Source: Isoetes taiwanensis (taxonomy: Eukaryota > Streptophyta > Lycopodiopsida > Isoetales > Isoetaceae). From it: a stretch of DNA of 64,000 nt. The DNA is taken from positions 560,001-624,000 of the forward strand of contig JAJEKV010000091.1 in the NCBI GenBank assembly GCA_021234155.1, in the 5' to 3' direction. Position numbers and translations under genes: made by a program. Positions within the stretch are counted from its first letter, which is position 1, and each line of letters opens with the position of its first letter. Positions 1-12,329 of the stretch are shown here, piece by piece. Below the pieces are notes generated by a model. The model was not told where the DNA came from, ran no database searches, and saw only the letters and a list, made by a program, of their open reading frames with translations.

Positions 1-40
1 CTATTCTATTCTATTCTATTCTATTCTATTCTATTCTATT
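1..40. repeat. (TATTC)n microsatellite at the start of copy A
   Basis: Perfect pentanucleotide array of eight CTATT units, cut by the window edge. The same array precedes copy B at 49299-49352, so it belongs to the boundary of the duplicated segment. In copy B it directly abuts a terminal inverted repeat. Confidence 0.95.
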
Positions 41-272
41 GATTGGGAGTTCATATAGCTTAGTCAGCAGTTCTTAGAAGGCCCTTTTATGATCTCAAAA
101 AATCCCTAACGCATACCCCACAAACGAGGATTGTTATGTACGGTCCAGATCTTGGAATAAAGGGCAAATATGCCCATCCGAAGGCTCTCGTTGCCCGAAG
201 TAACCCCCCGTGTGAATATGCATCCAAACCAAAGGGGGTTTAAGGGGGATTTTTATTTAAATGTATTAAATG
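41..272 (+). repeat. Foldback arm (copy A)
   Basis: This stretch is the reverse complement, with indels, of 48473-48754. Shared blocks include the GAAGGCCCTTTT stretch, the CGTGTGAATATGCA stretch and the ATTTAAATGTATTAAATGC end. The copy B equivalent is 49353-49585. It looks like one arm of a long terminal or subterminal inverted repeat. Confidence 0.75.
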
Positions 273-1640
273 CAAAACAAAACAAAAGTTCTAGACGGTC
301 TTTATAGAAAAGAGGCTGAAGATCATTTGAAAAGTATTGGGTTGTGAAAACATTTCAGCATATCTGAACACCTTCCAATGTACTCATGTTTATCATAAAT
401 TTCATTATTGAATTTTGTTTATACAAGAGTGTAATGCTTTTGGCTGAATTTATATGGCAGTGCAAATTGTTCGTAAAATTGCATTCTAAATTATTTTATA
501 CTTTAAGGTTAGTTCTCTTTCACCTTGTAATTCTGAAAACTGCTTTATGAAGTGAGGTGATGATGGCACCATAAGTGCAAAGCACTTGATGCCATCATCA
601 TCACTTGAATTTGATGTGTTTGCTGGTTTGGCATGACCGCAGTTTAAATGAATGGTTTGCCCGCAATCTGCTGGCTTAGAGTTCAATTCCCTAACATTTT
701 AATATTGTTTTTAATGCTGCAGATGGTACACCATCAAGATAAATTGGAGCACGATCAAGGTAGATTTGAGTACTATTTGACGTAGGATTATGAACCATTT
801 GAGGTAGAGATCTTTACTATTAAAGGTTATCAGGTGCACCATTGTAGGTTATTAATGGATTCATATTTGTTATTTAGGTGCACTATTTAAGGTTGGAAAT
901 GGACTTTCATGTCTGATCCTATCACCATCATAGGACATGGAGTGCACTATCTAAGATGCACACTATTGGGGAACATGCATCACCATATGGGTGATCAGAT
1001 CCACATTGATTTGGAGCTTTGGTTTTCATAGAAAAAACCATGTAAAAATCTGCATTTAGTAAGGAGAAAAATTGTGTAAAAAATATAAGAATTGCATTAT
1101 TGCAGTTAATCTGGCAACATTTTTTCTCCTAAGTGCACCATTGGTGCTCCACCTCCCTTACTCCTTTCTATCTATCAATGCTCTGCTATTCTACTAGAAA
1201 GACATGGCTTGAAATGGATCAGGATCAACACAAGGATTCAGAATCAGAATTAAGGGTTTCACAAAATGCCTGCAGGGAATTTCAGACGGCATCGAACTCC
1301 TAGACCGAAAAAAATAGGTTGTGGCAGGGCGGATCAAATCACGAGAAACTCGGAAAAGTACCAAAAATCCAGGCTTGGACAAATGACTATATGGCCAGGC
1401 GGATCATCAAGCTGGGAGTACAGGCTAAGATAAAACTTAAGGCCAAGCAAATCTTATATCTTATGCGGAAAATCGAGTAGAGTAGAAACAATCAATCCCT
1501 GAAAACAAAGAGCTGAAAAACTTAGAGCCAAGCAAATCTCTCCACCACGTCTAGCAGAGTGAGTGGAAAAAGAGCATCAATTCATTAATTTGATAAAAAA
1601 AATAGCTAAAATGAGAATTTGAAGCTAGCAAGCAAAATCC
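273..1640. other. Non-coding AT-rich interval, no gene seen
   Basis: No reading frame longer than about 66 codons and no recognisable domain. A short dyad lies near 556-606, where GATGATGGCACC is answered by a GATGCCATCATCATCAC stretch. Copy B (49586-50960) is nearly identical except near CTG/CAG sites. Confidence 0.6.
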
Positions 1641-1775
1641 ATCTTACGTTCACCTTTAATTCAAATGGTGCCCAAGTGCCTGACCTTTTACCTTTAATTC
1701 AAATGCTAAAACGTACCTTGGGTGGGATAAATTTGAATGGTTGTCATGTACCTTGAGCGGGATAAATTTGAATGT
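1640..1775. repeat. Short direct and inverted repeats
   Basis: The phrase ACCTTTAATTCAAATG occurs twice, and a GTACCTTG-GGATAAATTTGAATG phrase occurs twice about 36 bases apart. The two phrases are partly complementary, so this may be a decayed small inverted-repeat element. The copy B equivalent is near 50965-51090. Confidence 0.55.
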
Positions 1776-2058
1776 TAACCGCGTGCTTGAGCCTTAGATA
1801 AGATCAACAGCTAGGGGAAGAGCGACCGGGGGGGAGCGAGCACCAGCGGGGAAGAGCGACAAGCGGCCAGAGGAGAAGCGACCAGTGGCTAGAGGTTGAG
1901 CAGCCCAGCGCCCCAGCAACCAAGCAGATCAATAGGTTATAAAGGCAGTTCATGTATCACAGGAATTTTCAGCCAGGATTCCCCCTCAAATTCTTAGCAA
2001 CAGACTCCTACATCGATTCAAACTAATTTTAGGTATGTTGAGTGTTTTTTAGCTAATT

Positions 2059-2300
2059 CAAGGCTTTTTAAATAGATTTGGAGCTATTATTAGGTTATTA
2101 CAGGCTGATTTCATGACGAACAAGTGAGATTCAAGGCGTTAACAGGGTTTCACGCTGATTTGGGTCAATTGAATAAGGCTTTTTAGGCTGATTCAAAGCT
2201 TTCTACACATATTTGGAACTATTATTAAGTCATTGGAGGCTAATTTCATGATGAGCAAGTCAGATTCAAGGCTTTAACAAGGTTTCTAGTTGATTTCAAG
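2059..2300. repeat. Degenerate tandem repeat, about 134 bp x 2
   Basis: Two successive units share a layout: an AAGGCTTT-type start, then GGAGCTATTATTAGGTTATT, a GCTGATTTCATGACGA-type stretch, then AGATTCAAGGC and an AACA(A/G)GGTTTC end. Identity is moderate. The same pair is in copy B at about 51379-51600. Confidence 0.65.
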
Positions 2301-2458
2301 CTGATTCGCTTGTTTCTGTGGTCGAATTTTGGTTTGTCTTTGCTACATTTTCTTCTTGAACAACCCCTGACCATTGGCTAACCTCGACCTCTTTTTATGT
2401 CCAAGATCGCAGAAGTGGCGATTTGGGCAAGCAAACGGCCGATCCACAAAAAAAAAAA

Positions 2459-2575
<117 letters not shown>

Positions 2576-3402
2576 AAAGACAGCTTTGGCCAAATCGCCA
2601 ATCACATCTTGAGAATGAAAAAGAAGGTCGTGAAAGCAGGAAATCTGCTTCGCTGGATCGCCATTGCGATCTTGTGGAAGAGCTAGCAGGAGATGAAAGC
2701 ATGAAGTTTGCTTGGCTAGATCGTCATGGCGATCTTGCGGATCGCTGACATCATGTATAAAAGGTAGAAATCTTAGCTTTTGTATTATTTGATGAAATGG
2801 GTTAATAGGAGCATTATGCTAAATTAAAACAATGATCCGCATATATCCCATAATTAATATTTTTCTTGTAGCGAATACTGGTTTTAGAATTCTGTGGCAA
2901 CAAGCCATCTTAGTACTATTTGTCCAGCTATCATATTCCTCTAGAAGACTCATAGTTCACTTGCACATGTAGAGACAAATCTTTGTAAATACACAGTTAA
3001 TTGTAACAAGTTATGCGATTCCTTAAAATGAAACTTCTTCCTGGTTGTCCACATTTAAAACAGACCACAAGGATCCCAAGTTTCAATGTGTAGATACAGT
3101 GGATAGCCTATCTCACTTAGATTCTCGTCATATATACGATATGCGTGGAACTAGATGGCTCACCCAGTAATGCCACAGAAAGTGTATTTGCACCATATAG
3201 AAAGACCTGGACATTTTTTCAAACTGTTCTTCGTCCCGGGTTGACAAAAAATTTGCTTCGGTCACTTTTTTTTCTTCTAACAGACCAGAGGCAAAAAATG
3301 ATATACCAAATGCAACAGAAATGTCTCAATTTTCATGTATGCCTAACTATTAGGCAGCCCATATGCATCAAACCAATTTGTTTCTCAAGTAATGCCATTG
3401 CA

Positions 3403-3536
3403 GTAAAAACAAAGGTCTAAAAATATAAACTCATGGCATGGCTATAAACTCTTGGCATGGAGATGTGACAGTAAAAACAAAGGTCTAAATTATAAACTCA
3501 TGGCATGGCTATAAACTCTTGGCATGGAGATGTGAT
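3403..3536. repeat. Tandem repeat, 68 bp x 2 (copy A)
   Basis: Two almost identical units begin GTAAAAACAAAGGTCTAAA and end GGCATGGAGATGTGA. Inside each unit an ACTCATGGCATGGCTATAA phrase is followed by ACTCTTGGCATGG, a smaller nested repeat. The identical array is in copy B at 52695-52828. Confidence 0.9.
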
Positions 3537-3883
3537 GCCAGACTACTACCATTGGCATAGTCCACATACTTATGAAAGCTCTATCCAAAGGATACAAAGC
3601 CGTGAACTTTTGCTAATGGCGTGTAAACAACAACAATTCACCTAGGTGTGATAATCTTCAAAACCGCAATACGCTTTTAATTAAGAAGGAAAGAGGATAA
3701 TAAAAAATCGAACTAGAAACAAACTAAAATATCTCTGTGCTTTGTTTGAAGGAACTTAACGTTGCAAGGACTGCAGAAAATGGTGAAAAGCAGATCTGGT
3801 CATTTGGATAACTGCAAAAATCCACGTCTCTACCAAGCTCTGACATAAACTGGATTGAATGTTCTAGTCATACGCAAGAACCA

Positions 3884-4305
3884 GAGCACGATCGGAACGC
3901 CGTATACCTCAAGCGAGATGTGGTTAATATGGCCACCAGATCGCCATGAAGAACAACGTGGTTTGAAGCCCAAAACCAACTGCTTTTGAGTTTTTGGTCG
4001 ATCCGGCTCCATTTTGCCTCAAATGTCTTCCTCTCTTCACCCATCTAGCATAAAAGGAGCAGACAAAGCGATTGTAATTTTTTTAGATCGAATCAAACTG
4101 CCCATGGAGCAGAAAGAACCAATCGATTGAAATTTTTTCCCCCCCCCCAAGCAGCTTTGAAGCCCGGGTTTTTTGGCCACATTAACCACTTTTTTGCCCA
4201 CATTAACCATCTGGCAGATATCAAATAGACACATTAAGGTTAATGTGGCCTGGTTGGCCACATTAACCACATCTCCCTTGAGATATACGGAGTTCCAGCA
4301 CGATC
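3884..4305. mobile_element. MITE-like element with ~50 bp terminal inverted repeats (copy A)
   Basis: The left end (3884-3936) runs GAGCACGATCGGAACGCCGT and on to GATGTGGTTAATATGGCCACC. The right end (4255-4305) is its reverse complement with a few changes, running from TGGCCACATTAACCACATC to TTCCAGCACGATC. The interior carries further copies of CCACATTAACC and one GGTTAATGTGG, so the ends are iterated inward. No coding capacity. The copy B equivalent is 53175-53604. A non-autonomous DNA transposon is the simplest reading; I could not define a clear target duplication. Confidence 0.65.
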
Positions 4306-5640
4306 ACACACTCCAAATGCTTTTTAGAAAGAACTTTTTGGAGAATCATTCAATCTACCACTTGGCCAAGGCATATTTAGTCTCTATGTGATTTTCCAGA
4401 TGCAAGGAAGGTGCAGAACACCAAAACCCTAGACGGATCAGAATGTCGTAAGGCTTGGCATAAGGCTGCGACCATAGGAGAAGCTATGCCATAGCCACTG
4501 CAGCTACCGGAGGCATGCCGAAGCAGGAACTGTCCACTGCCTTGCAGCTCACTCAATTGAACTATGGGAATGTCTTGAAGGAAACAAATAGAAACATGGA
4601 TTGCACTGGGGAAAAATTAGAGAGGCAAAAAAAAAAAACACTACCGAAAATGCAGGGTTGGGGAAAAGAACTGCAGAAAATAACCACTTGACCATAATAT
4701 ATAAACCATTTTTTATCTTTTCTTGTTGTGTAAAGCTTGCATTCGTGCTTGCTCAGCAAATCATTCTCTGTGTGTGCATTTATATGATGCTTCGCAGACA
4801 TTTTCTTGCTTAATGAGAGTAGTATGTATTGCATTCCAAGTCACAATAGGCTATGGGAGTTAAAATATGGAACATATTGCCAAGGACAAAAACGCAACAA
4901 AAGACAATCAACCATTTTACTGCAAGAACACAATACACATAAGCATAAGCCATCTTCATGTCTTCTTTCCTATTATTGTTACACTGCAAAGATGTTTTTA
5001 AATAATGGCAGTGGTGGATTTATGAAGAATAAGGCTAGATATAAAAAAGCGCACACATCAATGCATGATTAAAATGTCTTAGACTTTTGGAGAGTAAGTT
5101 AAAACTTGTTTGGAGCAGAATCGTTAAGAAGGCTTGACCTCACAATTCAATGTTAGACAACAGCATATGGTTGTTATGGAAAGAAGTGGGAAGGATTGAA
5201 TAAGAAAAGCAAAACAAGCTAAGAGGAAGAGTCACAGCTCTGGACCCGGGAAACAGTATTCATGCTGACAAATTAGCTATAGATGCATCACAAATCTTTG
5301 GTATTCCATTTTGTAAAATCTGTGAGGAGAATCTTAATATCAAGCTGAAAACATATCAACTTATATCTGCTAAAGGATTTCAATAAGTATGATGCACCTA
5401 TATAGGCAAATGGATGTATCGGCATAAATGTGCAGTATGCATGCAGGATTGAATAGTCGATAGCAGAAATGAGGTAAATTGTTTCCATAGCTCTAGAGGC
5501 TCCTTCAGCTTAGAAGATCATAATTTTAGTGCATATCTCTAGTGTTATGTTGATCACAATTGACAATATCTCTTGCATAAAAGAGCATGTCAAGACTTGT
5601 AATCCTTCTTGAAGGCTGTATACTTTGATCTAAGAAGGAA
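4306..5640. other. Non-coding interval, no gene seen
   Basis: No open frame above 90 codons and no domain signature. Frames of 88-90 codons at 4562-5072 are also present in copy B, but that follows from the near-identity of the copies. A poly-A run lies at 4627-4639. Confidence 0.55.
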
Positions 5641-6249
5641 CAACGGAAAAGAAATGTTCAGGAATCAAATGTAAAGTCAGGAGCAGCTTCTAATAACTTG
5701 TAAAGGACCTGCAAACTCTGATCTGAAAGCTCCATTATAACTTTGTATAACTCTTTTGCTTTTATAAGGATATAGAGATAATTTATTTTCTCTAAGGTCA
5801 TCCACCGGGAGAAGTGTCTATGTTAGGATTAGAAAGTAGCCGCAAATAAAGTCCCTTTGCCAATGAAGGTTCTGTTCGAGCAGTATTGCTCCCTTGGAAA
5901 ACCTATCCAGATGAAGATAGCAAAATTAGGATGCTTATGATACTTTTGTTGGATCTGTCTAGGAAATAACAATTGAATATATTTATATAGGTTCACGATA
6001 TAGCTACCAGTATACAGTTGTTTCTGCATGAGCATCATAACTAAAGCTTGATGGGAACTGCTTCGTTTATCAATGTGCAAGCTACATAATAATGAGATAT
6101 TCATGTTTCTTACAATTATCTAGCTCCTTGGTGCATAACGATTCTTCCTTGATTTGTCTCTGCGACATCCTGCAAAGACTTAATAGCTATTTTGAAAGAG
6201 GCCCATTAAAATTGAAAAAAGCCTATGCAGTTTGTGCTCTGGAAGTCTA

Positions 6250-6735
6250 TTAGTTTCTAAGGCAAGCAATGCAGGAAAAATGATTGACAAATAATAAATT
6301 TGTGCGATCTAAAAACTACAATTGCCTTATCAACGCTGCTTGTTCTCACTAGTAAACCAAATAGACAGTTATAAGTAAAAGTTGAGTGTTTAAAACCTCC
6401 TTGTTGAGAGCCCAGAAGAACAAACCCAATGCAGTGCCTAGATCTCAGATTCTTTGCAATACATAAGCTATGAGGGTAGAAGTAACTCTAAAACATTCAA
6501 TTTCGAAGCACCACGACCAAAGGAATGGACCACTTTTGACGATTCCTTGTCTGTCTGGATTGGGTTGAGAAGCTGCAAATTGGAAACAAAGCTCCTCCTC
6601 ACAAGAATTGTTCTTGTTGCTTCTGTCACTTTGCTTGAATAACAAATTAGATGGTTGAATGGAACGAAAAAAGATGGGGAGCTTTGTCGTAGGGATGCTC
6701 GAGAACTGAGAGGTCAGCAGTCGCAGCTCCATCTC
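6250..6735 (-). pseudogene. PPR-protein gene fragment (copy A)
   Basis: Read on the minus strand, the sequence gives an N-terminal stretch starting MELRLLTSQF, rich in Ser, Leu and Lys and plausible as an organelle transit peptide. It then gives VTSTLIAYVLQRI, a stop, DLGTALGLFFWALNKE and, after a one-base shift, GFKHSTFTYNCLFGLLVR. The DLGTALGFFFWA-(N)-GFKHSTFTYN layout is typical of the first motifs of plant pentatricopeptide-repeat proteins, which bind organellar RNA. Only about one repeat is visible. A phrase ELYKVIMELSDQSLQVLYKL at about 5665-5765 on the same strand might be a more C-terminal piece. One stop and one frameshift break the frame. Copy B (55565-56040) has the same signature. 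Confidence 0.5.
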
Positions 6736-6859
6736 CCTTATTGTGGGGCTTAGGGTTTACATGATGTGGGCTCAAGAAGAGGATGACATGGCATACTCGT
6801 GGCATACACGCGGCATAGCTAGAATTGCAGCAAAAGTTTGCACATCTGATTCGCAACCA

Positions 6860-7809
6860 TGCTAAAGAAAAATTAAAGAATACACTACATATGTAGAGAC
6901 AACAAGATGGAATTATAATTGTTTAACTTGATGGCCAAATTTTATGTTATAAGTCACTAAGGAAAGAAAAAGTAAATTCTATTGTAGAGAATATAAAACT
7001 ATGCATTTGGTAGTTTAGTATCTAGAAGTAACATTGCTAAGTAACATTGCTATTTTACAAGTTCTACATGATGCAATACATGATTCCTTTTGCATCATGT
7101 TTTCTAAATGTCCAAGTTATATTTTATAATTAGCATTTGTAGGTGCAACATAGGGTTTGATCTGTTACCGATCACACCAATGATCCCAATCTAGACTTAA
7201 GCAAGTCCACAAAAACAATATCCATTACCCTTAGTCTAGAGGAAGTTAAGTCCATTCAAACCATAATCCAATAAAAACATCGTTAGTAACCACGTTATTC
7301 AAGCATTTTAAAAAAGAAATCAAAATTCCACATTTAAAATCAAGTATAAAAGACTTCTAGCTTAAAAGATAATGATGAGATCAAAGAAATGAAAATCAGA
7401 TTACATCAATAATCTGACAGTCTCTACTAGTTCATCAAAACTAGTTCAAAGAACTAGAACAACGATTCCATTATTTCGAAATTATTCCATCATTTTGAAA
7501 TTTACAAATAGTGACAACCCCGATTTCAACAATGTGGAATTGCATGTAAATACTTTTTATTATCAGCCTTAATGCTAACAGGTTTCAAATTACAAGCTAA
7601 CACTTAGTTAATCACAAGCCAATATTTCACTTAGTCAAGTAGATGTAACTCAACACATTTATACTCATCGACAATGAGAGTAAGATACTCATACACTGAA
7701 AGTAAGATTACAATGAAAGCACGAATACAATGAAAAGCAAGATGCACTGAAAGTAGGATTACAATGAAAGTAAGATTCACATCATAAGATACTCATGAAC
7801 TCTCGTACT
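6860..7809. other. AT-rich non-coding interval with degenerate repeats
   Basis: No gene seen. At about 7680-7790 the phrase ACAATGAAAGTAAGATT and close variants recur four or five times. The block is nearly identical in copy B (56170-57115). It is the 3' flank of the minus-strand DUF7869-like gene. Confidence 0.6.
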
Positions 7810-10800
7810 TTATTTTGCTTGTTCGGTTATCTTCTCTAGTGAGTTCAGAACTTTATCCTTCACAGAGATTGTAATCTTCATGTACCCCTTTCTCAGATCC
7901 ACCTTGCCCATTCTGGGGTTCCATGACATTAACACCGATTCTATTTCCACCCACTAGGGCGGATCATTTGCATTCATACTTCCATTGCTTATTAAAACAA
8001 TCTTTGTAGTGCTCTTTTTCAGTAATGACTCATTTTTCACTTACTGGGCTCCACCACTCCACATGCACCCTGTTTTTGTCTGGGTTATTAGCTTCCCTAC
8101 AAATGCTCGAGACGGTATACCCTAACCAAATAGGATAAGTATCTTCATCTGATGGCCTGACGATCAAATATTGGCCATCCTTCAAATCCATCTTAGGATC
8201 ATATGGAGCAAGTTCATAATACTTGGGACGCTCTTTTCTAGGTCCAAAGATAGTGCTCTTCTTCCTCTTCTCGGCCTCCTTTCAAACTCCTCTCTCACAT
8301 CAAGTGGATCGGCCGTCACGATCGGTTGGAATTGACTATGGTCGAGCCTCCATCGACTTTGAGGTAGCCAACCCTCTCAAAGGACACTACTACTTGCGTC
8401 CAAATTCCCTAAAAGTATATGAACTTCATTCCAATAATTTACAAGTGCTTCATTGCACGCTCTTCTCTCTGGTGCTATGTGTTTATCTGCTAAGGATTTC
8501 TCCCAGTACTTTATATATTTCGTTAGCCCTTCCATAGTCCGCACATTGTCCTTCACTTCTCCTAATGGTTTCATAGCCTTAGACTCTCCCGTCGGCACCA
8601 TTGGTTCACCTGCCACATCTTCTTCCCAAATCAATATATCCTTATCTTCCGATTTCCACACAGATCTCCAAAATTCATCTTGTATTGCATTATTGGCTTT
8701 CCATTTTTTACCCAAAACCAAAATTGCAATGGAACACTATGCCCAATAAGGTCTTCACGAGCATAACCCTCTATGAACTCTTTTCAGTCGGGGACTTCTT
8801 GTATCAATGAATCAACGAACCAATAGGAGGAGGTGAAGAACACTGCTTAAATAGTTCCAAAAGCCTCAGATAGGTGGTGATATCACTTTTTTGCAAATTG
8901 ACCCTATAATGCCCAAACATTACATCAATGTCTTTGTGAGTGTGGCCAGACATCAAATAACCAACATAGACCATTTCAAATACTCCAACCCATGTAAGAT
9001 ACGACAAGCATGCAAACAAGTATCTATTTTTATTCCGCCAAAGACAATTGTCAAGTTGCAAAAGTAGCTTCTTGGGTAGTTGGCACCCGTGTATTAGGTT
9101 GACATGAATTGCAAAAGCTGGCCCATTTATCCTTCCTATGGCCAAATCCTTTAGTTTCATGGGAGCAAGGTCATGCAATGCCTTGAAGAGATGTTGCAAT
9201 GGCTTACAAGAATGAACATCTCTATTAAAACCATGCTCTAAATCGCAAAATGCTTTTGCAAAAGCATATCAACATGAAAGTTTGACCATCACCCCATAAT
9301 TCTAATGTAAAATGGTCGTGATGCACCGCCCCCTCGGACATGAGTTTCGAATCCAGCTTAGTGGTATTTGTAATGGGAAGGACCTTGCAAATGACTTTGG
9401 TATAGCCCTAAACCGAGGCAAACAGTGTTTTTGCTAATCCATCTTAATTCTCTGGTTCCATTGTAGACAAGCATCTCCACATCCAAAGATGTTGGACATG
9501 ACATTTGCTCCATCGCAGAATTCTCATTTCCTTCCCAACCACCTCGATCTTTCCACCTCAAGCTTCGACTTCTCGAAGCTTATCTAACAAATCCACACAT
9601 ATATTGCACTTTGAGAAGTTGTTATATTGCATTCTTTTGACATCCTGAAAAATGCTTACTCCAGAGCTTGTCAATGATTGTGAAATCTTATCCACACCCA
9701 TTTCCTCTAGAAGATTGTTGATCATTTATAAAATCACTTTTTGTGTGAAATGTGCGCATAAACATTCAACTACTTTCCTACACCCCCTCTTCATCAACCA
9801 CACTTTTTGTGAGGCATACTCTCAAGATGATAGTTAACAAACTTCTCGAATAAACTCGAAATGCAAGCACCCCGAGGGTTGTCCTCGCCTTTCCCCGACA
9901 CACCATGGCAACCTATTTGAGCCCCTTTAGTTCCGCCAAATCTCCACCATGTAGAGGCCGATATACCTAGTATGGTTGTCATTGCAACCGCTGCATATCC
10001 ATTTTCCACCAATAGGAAATCCCATGTTCCCCGACATCGTGATGACCCAAATGCATGTTCTATGACATTGTAAATACAAGTTTTTCTAGCGCCATGAGTT
10101 TTCTCCTTGTAGATTGATCCGCTTCCACAAGTTCTTTCACTATGAATCTACCAAAAGCAATTGTTGGGGCAGCCACAATCCCCCCCCTCCCTCCCAAATG
10201 GCTTGATGGTCTCTTCACTAAAGTTGTTAGTATCTTTCACATTCTCGAACCTCCCCTTCTTCCTCTTCAAGAAGTTGTAGGCCCTTCTTTCCGGGTATGA
10301 TACATCCATAGGAGGTATGGAAGAAATGTCATTTTCATCCACCACCATATTATTTTCTCCAACACGCCAGCTCTTTGAAGCAACCCTTTTCCTATAGAAT
10401 AGAATATACATTATTGTCCCTTGTGCCCCGAGGCCCCCGGACTTATGTAGCATGGGCCAGCCCCCCGATGGGTGCTACTAACACATCATCACCGCCGAGC
10501 AACAAGGTTGGCAACTCTAAACCACTATTGATATTATTGCAAGCATAGCAGTGTTTGTCCTTCAGCTCAACACTGAAGTTATGAAGCTATATTGATGGAG
10601 ACTCCCACAAAGTCATCACCAATAGCATGTCTGTTGTAGCAGTGCATAGGATCCCATAATATAGGCACACCTTCACCAACAATTCTCTGTTGTACTCGAT
10701 GATGCAAATTCACTTTCTCATCCTTCCATGTTAACTGAAACCACTATTCTTCTTTCCTCATTAGCACCAAATTGGTTTTTAATATTATCCGCATTTTGCT

Positions 10801-10890
10801 TCGTGGCTTCTCATTCTTATTTACATTAATCTCTTCCACATCCACGACCCGGCATCATTCTTTCTCTCGCCGAGGTTCTTGATCGCTAGG
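7810..10890 (-). pseudogene. DUF7869-like transposase-type gene, frameshifted copy A
   Basis: Collinear with the better-preserved copy B gene at 57116-60225, where the domains are described. In copy A the core around 8804-9199 still reads KLLLQLDNC, then a damaged N-terminal flank of the NKNRY motif, then GHTHKDIDVMFGHY. Upstream pieces are split into short frames, for example DCGCPNNC at 10150-10200 and the STWWRFGGTKGAQIGCHG region at 9880-9960. Small indels relative to copy B sit at former CTG/CAG sites, for example 9045-9110, 9420 and 10440-10500, and produce most of the frameshifts. Many breaks may therefore be sequence errors rather than true mutations. Confidence 0.75.
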
Positions 10891-11268
10891 TTCCACAAAG
10901 ACTAATTTCACGAAATCAAAATCAAGAAAGGATGAGGAAAACATAGTATTATATGCAATAACAATAAATGAAATATTTATACAAATTAACTTGCACTTGG
11001 CACGACACCTAAAATACCAGCTCAGATAGGCTTACATCAAGGCCTTACGCCGCTACGGGCCGACAATCGATGGACAATAGTAATATGAAATACATAAGAA
11101 AAGCATATTAATCTATCAAATATAGATATACGCTACCGGGCCACTTTATACAAAATTATCCAATATTTCTGTTTGTGACATAACTAGACACGTCAGCACA
11201 TATCCCATTTCGTATTTACTAGATCAATACAAATATCATTTTCCCATTCCAATCTCTGCAGTTCTTTT

Positions 11269-11755
11269 TTGCTCAGTACTTTCTCTCGCGCAATGGATTA
11301 CCTAACCGGTTTGGTGCATGTCAATGCTACCAATGGAGTTCATGTCCACGAGCAAGGCTTGGGGTTGAGCCTGACCAAAGCCTGGGACAGGGCACTTCAA
11401 AGAGATATCCCGAAAGCCACCCTATCTCTATTCAGGGATTTTCACAGAGTGATCTACAAGTTCGACCATGTCCTCCCAGTTTATGAGGAGAGAGATGGAT
11501 CTGGAGTGCAACGCAAAGAAGTGGCAGTGCTTAATGTTACACCGAAGTTCAATGTCCGATAGTCAAGTAGTCCTCCATGCAACCGCCCAATTAACATTAC
11601 TTTTTGTCTTGAGCAATTTCTTAGTCCTAGAAGTTGGGAAAAGAAATTTGTTAGAGAGTCTAAGGAGCTACCATGCTGGAATGCTGGAGGCCAAAATGAA
11701 CTGCCTGCTGATGATGACAAATCTGGATGCAGATAGAGTAGATTATATTGTACAA
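11269..11755 (+). pseudogene. Divergent ORF of unknown function (copy A)
   Basis: A plus-strand reading, opposite to the DUF7869-like gene and about 380 bases away, reads MDYLTGLVHVNATNG, then LQRDIPKATL, FRDFHRVIYKFDHVLPVYEE and, after a frame change near 11520, NLLESLRSYHAGMLEAKMNC and LDADRVDYIV. I do not recognise the family. The same protein can be followed in copy B (60614-61050), also with one frameshift but at a slightly different place, so the ancestral frame was probably continuous. It lies within an array of GC-rich palindromes. Confidence 0.4.
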
Positions 11756-11883
11756 AAGGACAGTAATTGTTGAACCTGCACCACTGCTACCAATCTTACC
11801 AGAATAGTTTCTATAAAACTCTATTGTGCAAAAGTTTTGGAATAAAAAACTTTTCACATATGTTTTTTCTGTTCTTTTTCTTA

Positions 11884-12230
11884 TCGCGCTGAGCGCGAGT
11901 CAGTCTACATAAGGAAACAGAACATATCTATAAGTGATTTATAGAAAACCATATTAACTTCTTCATGCTTAAGCCGAGCAAACTCAAGTTTGTTAAAATT
12001 CATCCGTACATATTACATTTAATTAATTAATATAAAAGAGAAAACTACTACAAAGTACATACAAATCAAGATACTATACTCAATGATGTAGCCAAAGAAA
12101 TATATAGATAATGAGGGTGTTTTGTCAAAGCAAGTCAATGAAATGAGACATATCTAAAAGTGGTTTATAGAAAACCATATTGACTTCTCACGCTAGGCGC
12201 GAATAATCTCCAGTTTGTTAAAATTTATTT
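11884..12230. repeat. Palindrome plus ~80 bp repeat pair (copy A)
   Basis: A perfect palindrome TCGCGCTGAGCGCGA lies at 11884-11898 and a variant TCACGCTAGGCGCGA at 12188-12202. Two segments, about 11920-12000 and 12148-12230, share CATATCTA-AAGTG-TTTATAGAAAACCATATT-ACTTC, then a palindrome position, then AGTTTGTTAAAATT. In the first segment the palindrome reads TCATGCTTAAGCCGAGC, a damaged form of the intact one in copy B. Confidence 0.75.
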
Positions 12231-12231
12231 T

Positions 12232-12318
12232 TGCCGTGCCCCTAGGGGGCAAACCTTTGTTGATGGGTTTCGCATATTCCAAGTATAAGCCGGAATATGC
12301 TTAGAATATGCCGAAACC
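12232..12318. repeat. Palindrome and stem-loop (copy A)
   Basis: GCCCCTAGGGGGC forms a near-perfect palindrome at about 12237-12250. It is followed by a GCATATTC / GAATATGC inverted pair (12275-12312) with an inner GGAATATGCTTAG phrase. The copy B version (61531-61616) is cleaner, with 11-base perfect arms. Confidence 0.6.
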
Positions 12319-12329
12319 GCTAAAAACCC

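Noticed and set aside
3145-3420. 91-codon ORF identical in both copies (also 52438-52713)
   Set aside because: Identity follows from the duplication itself and is not evidence of selection. No domain, signal or codon pattern supports a gene, and it runs into a tandem repeat.
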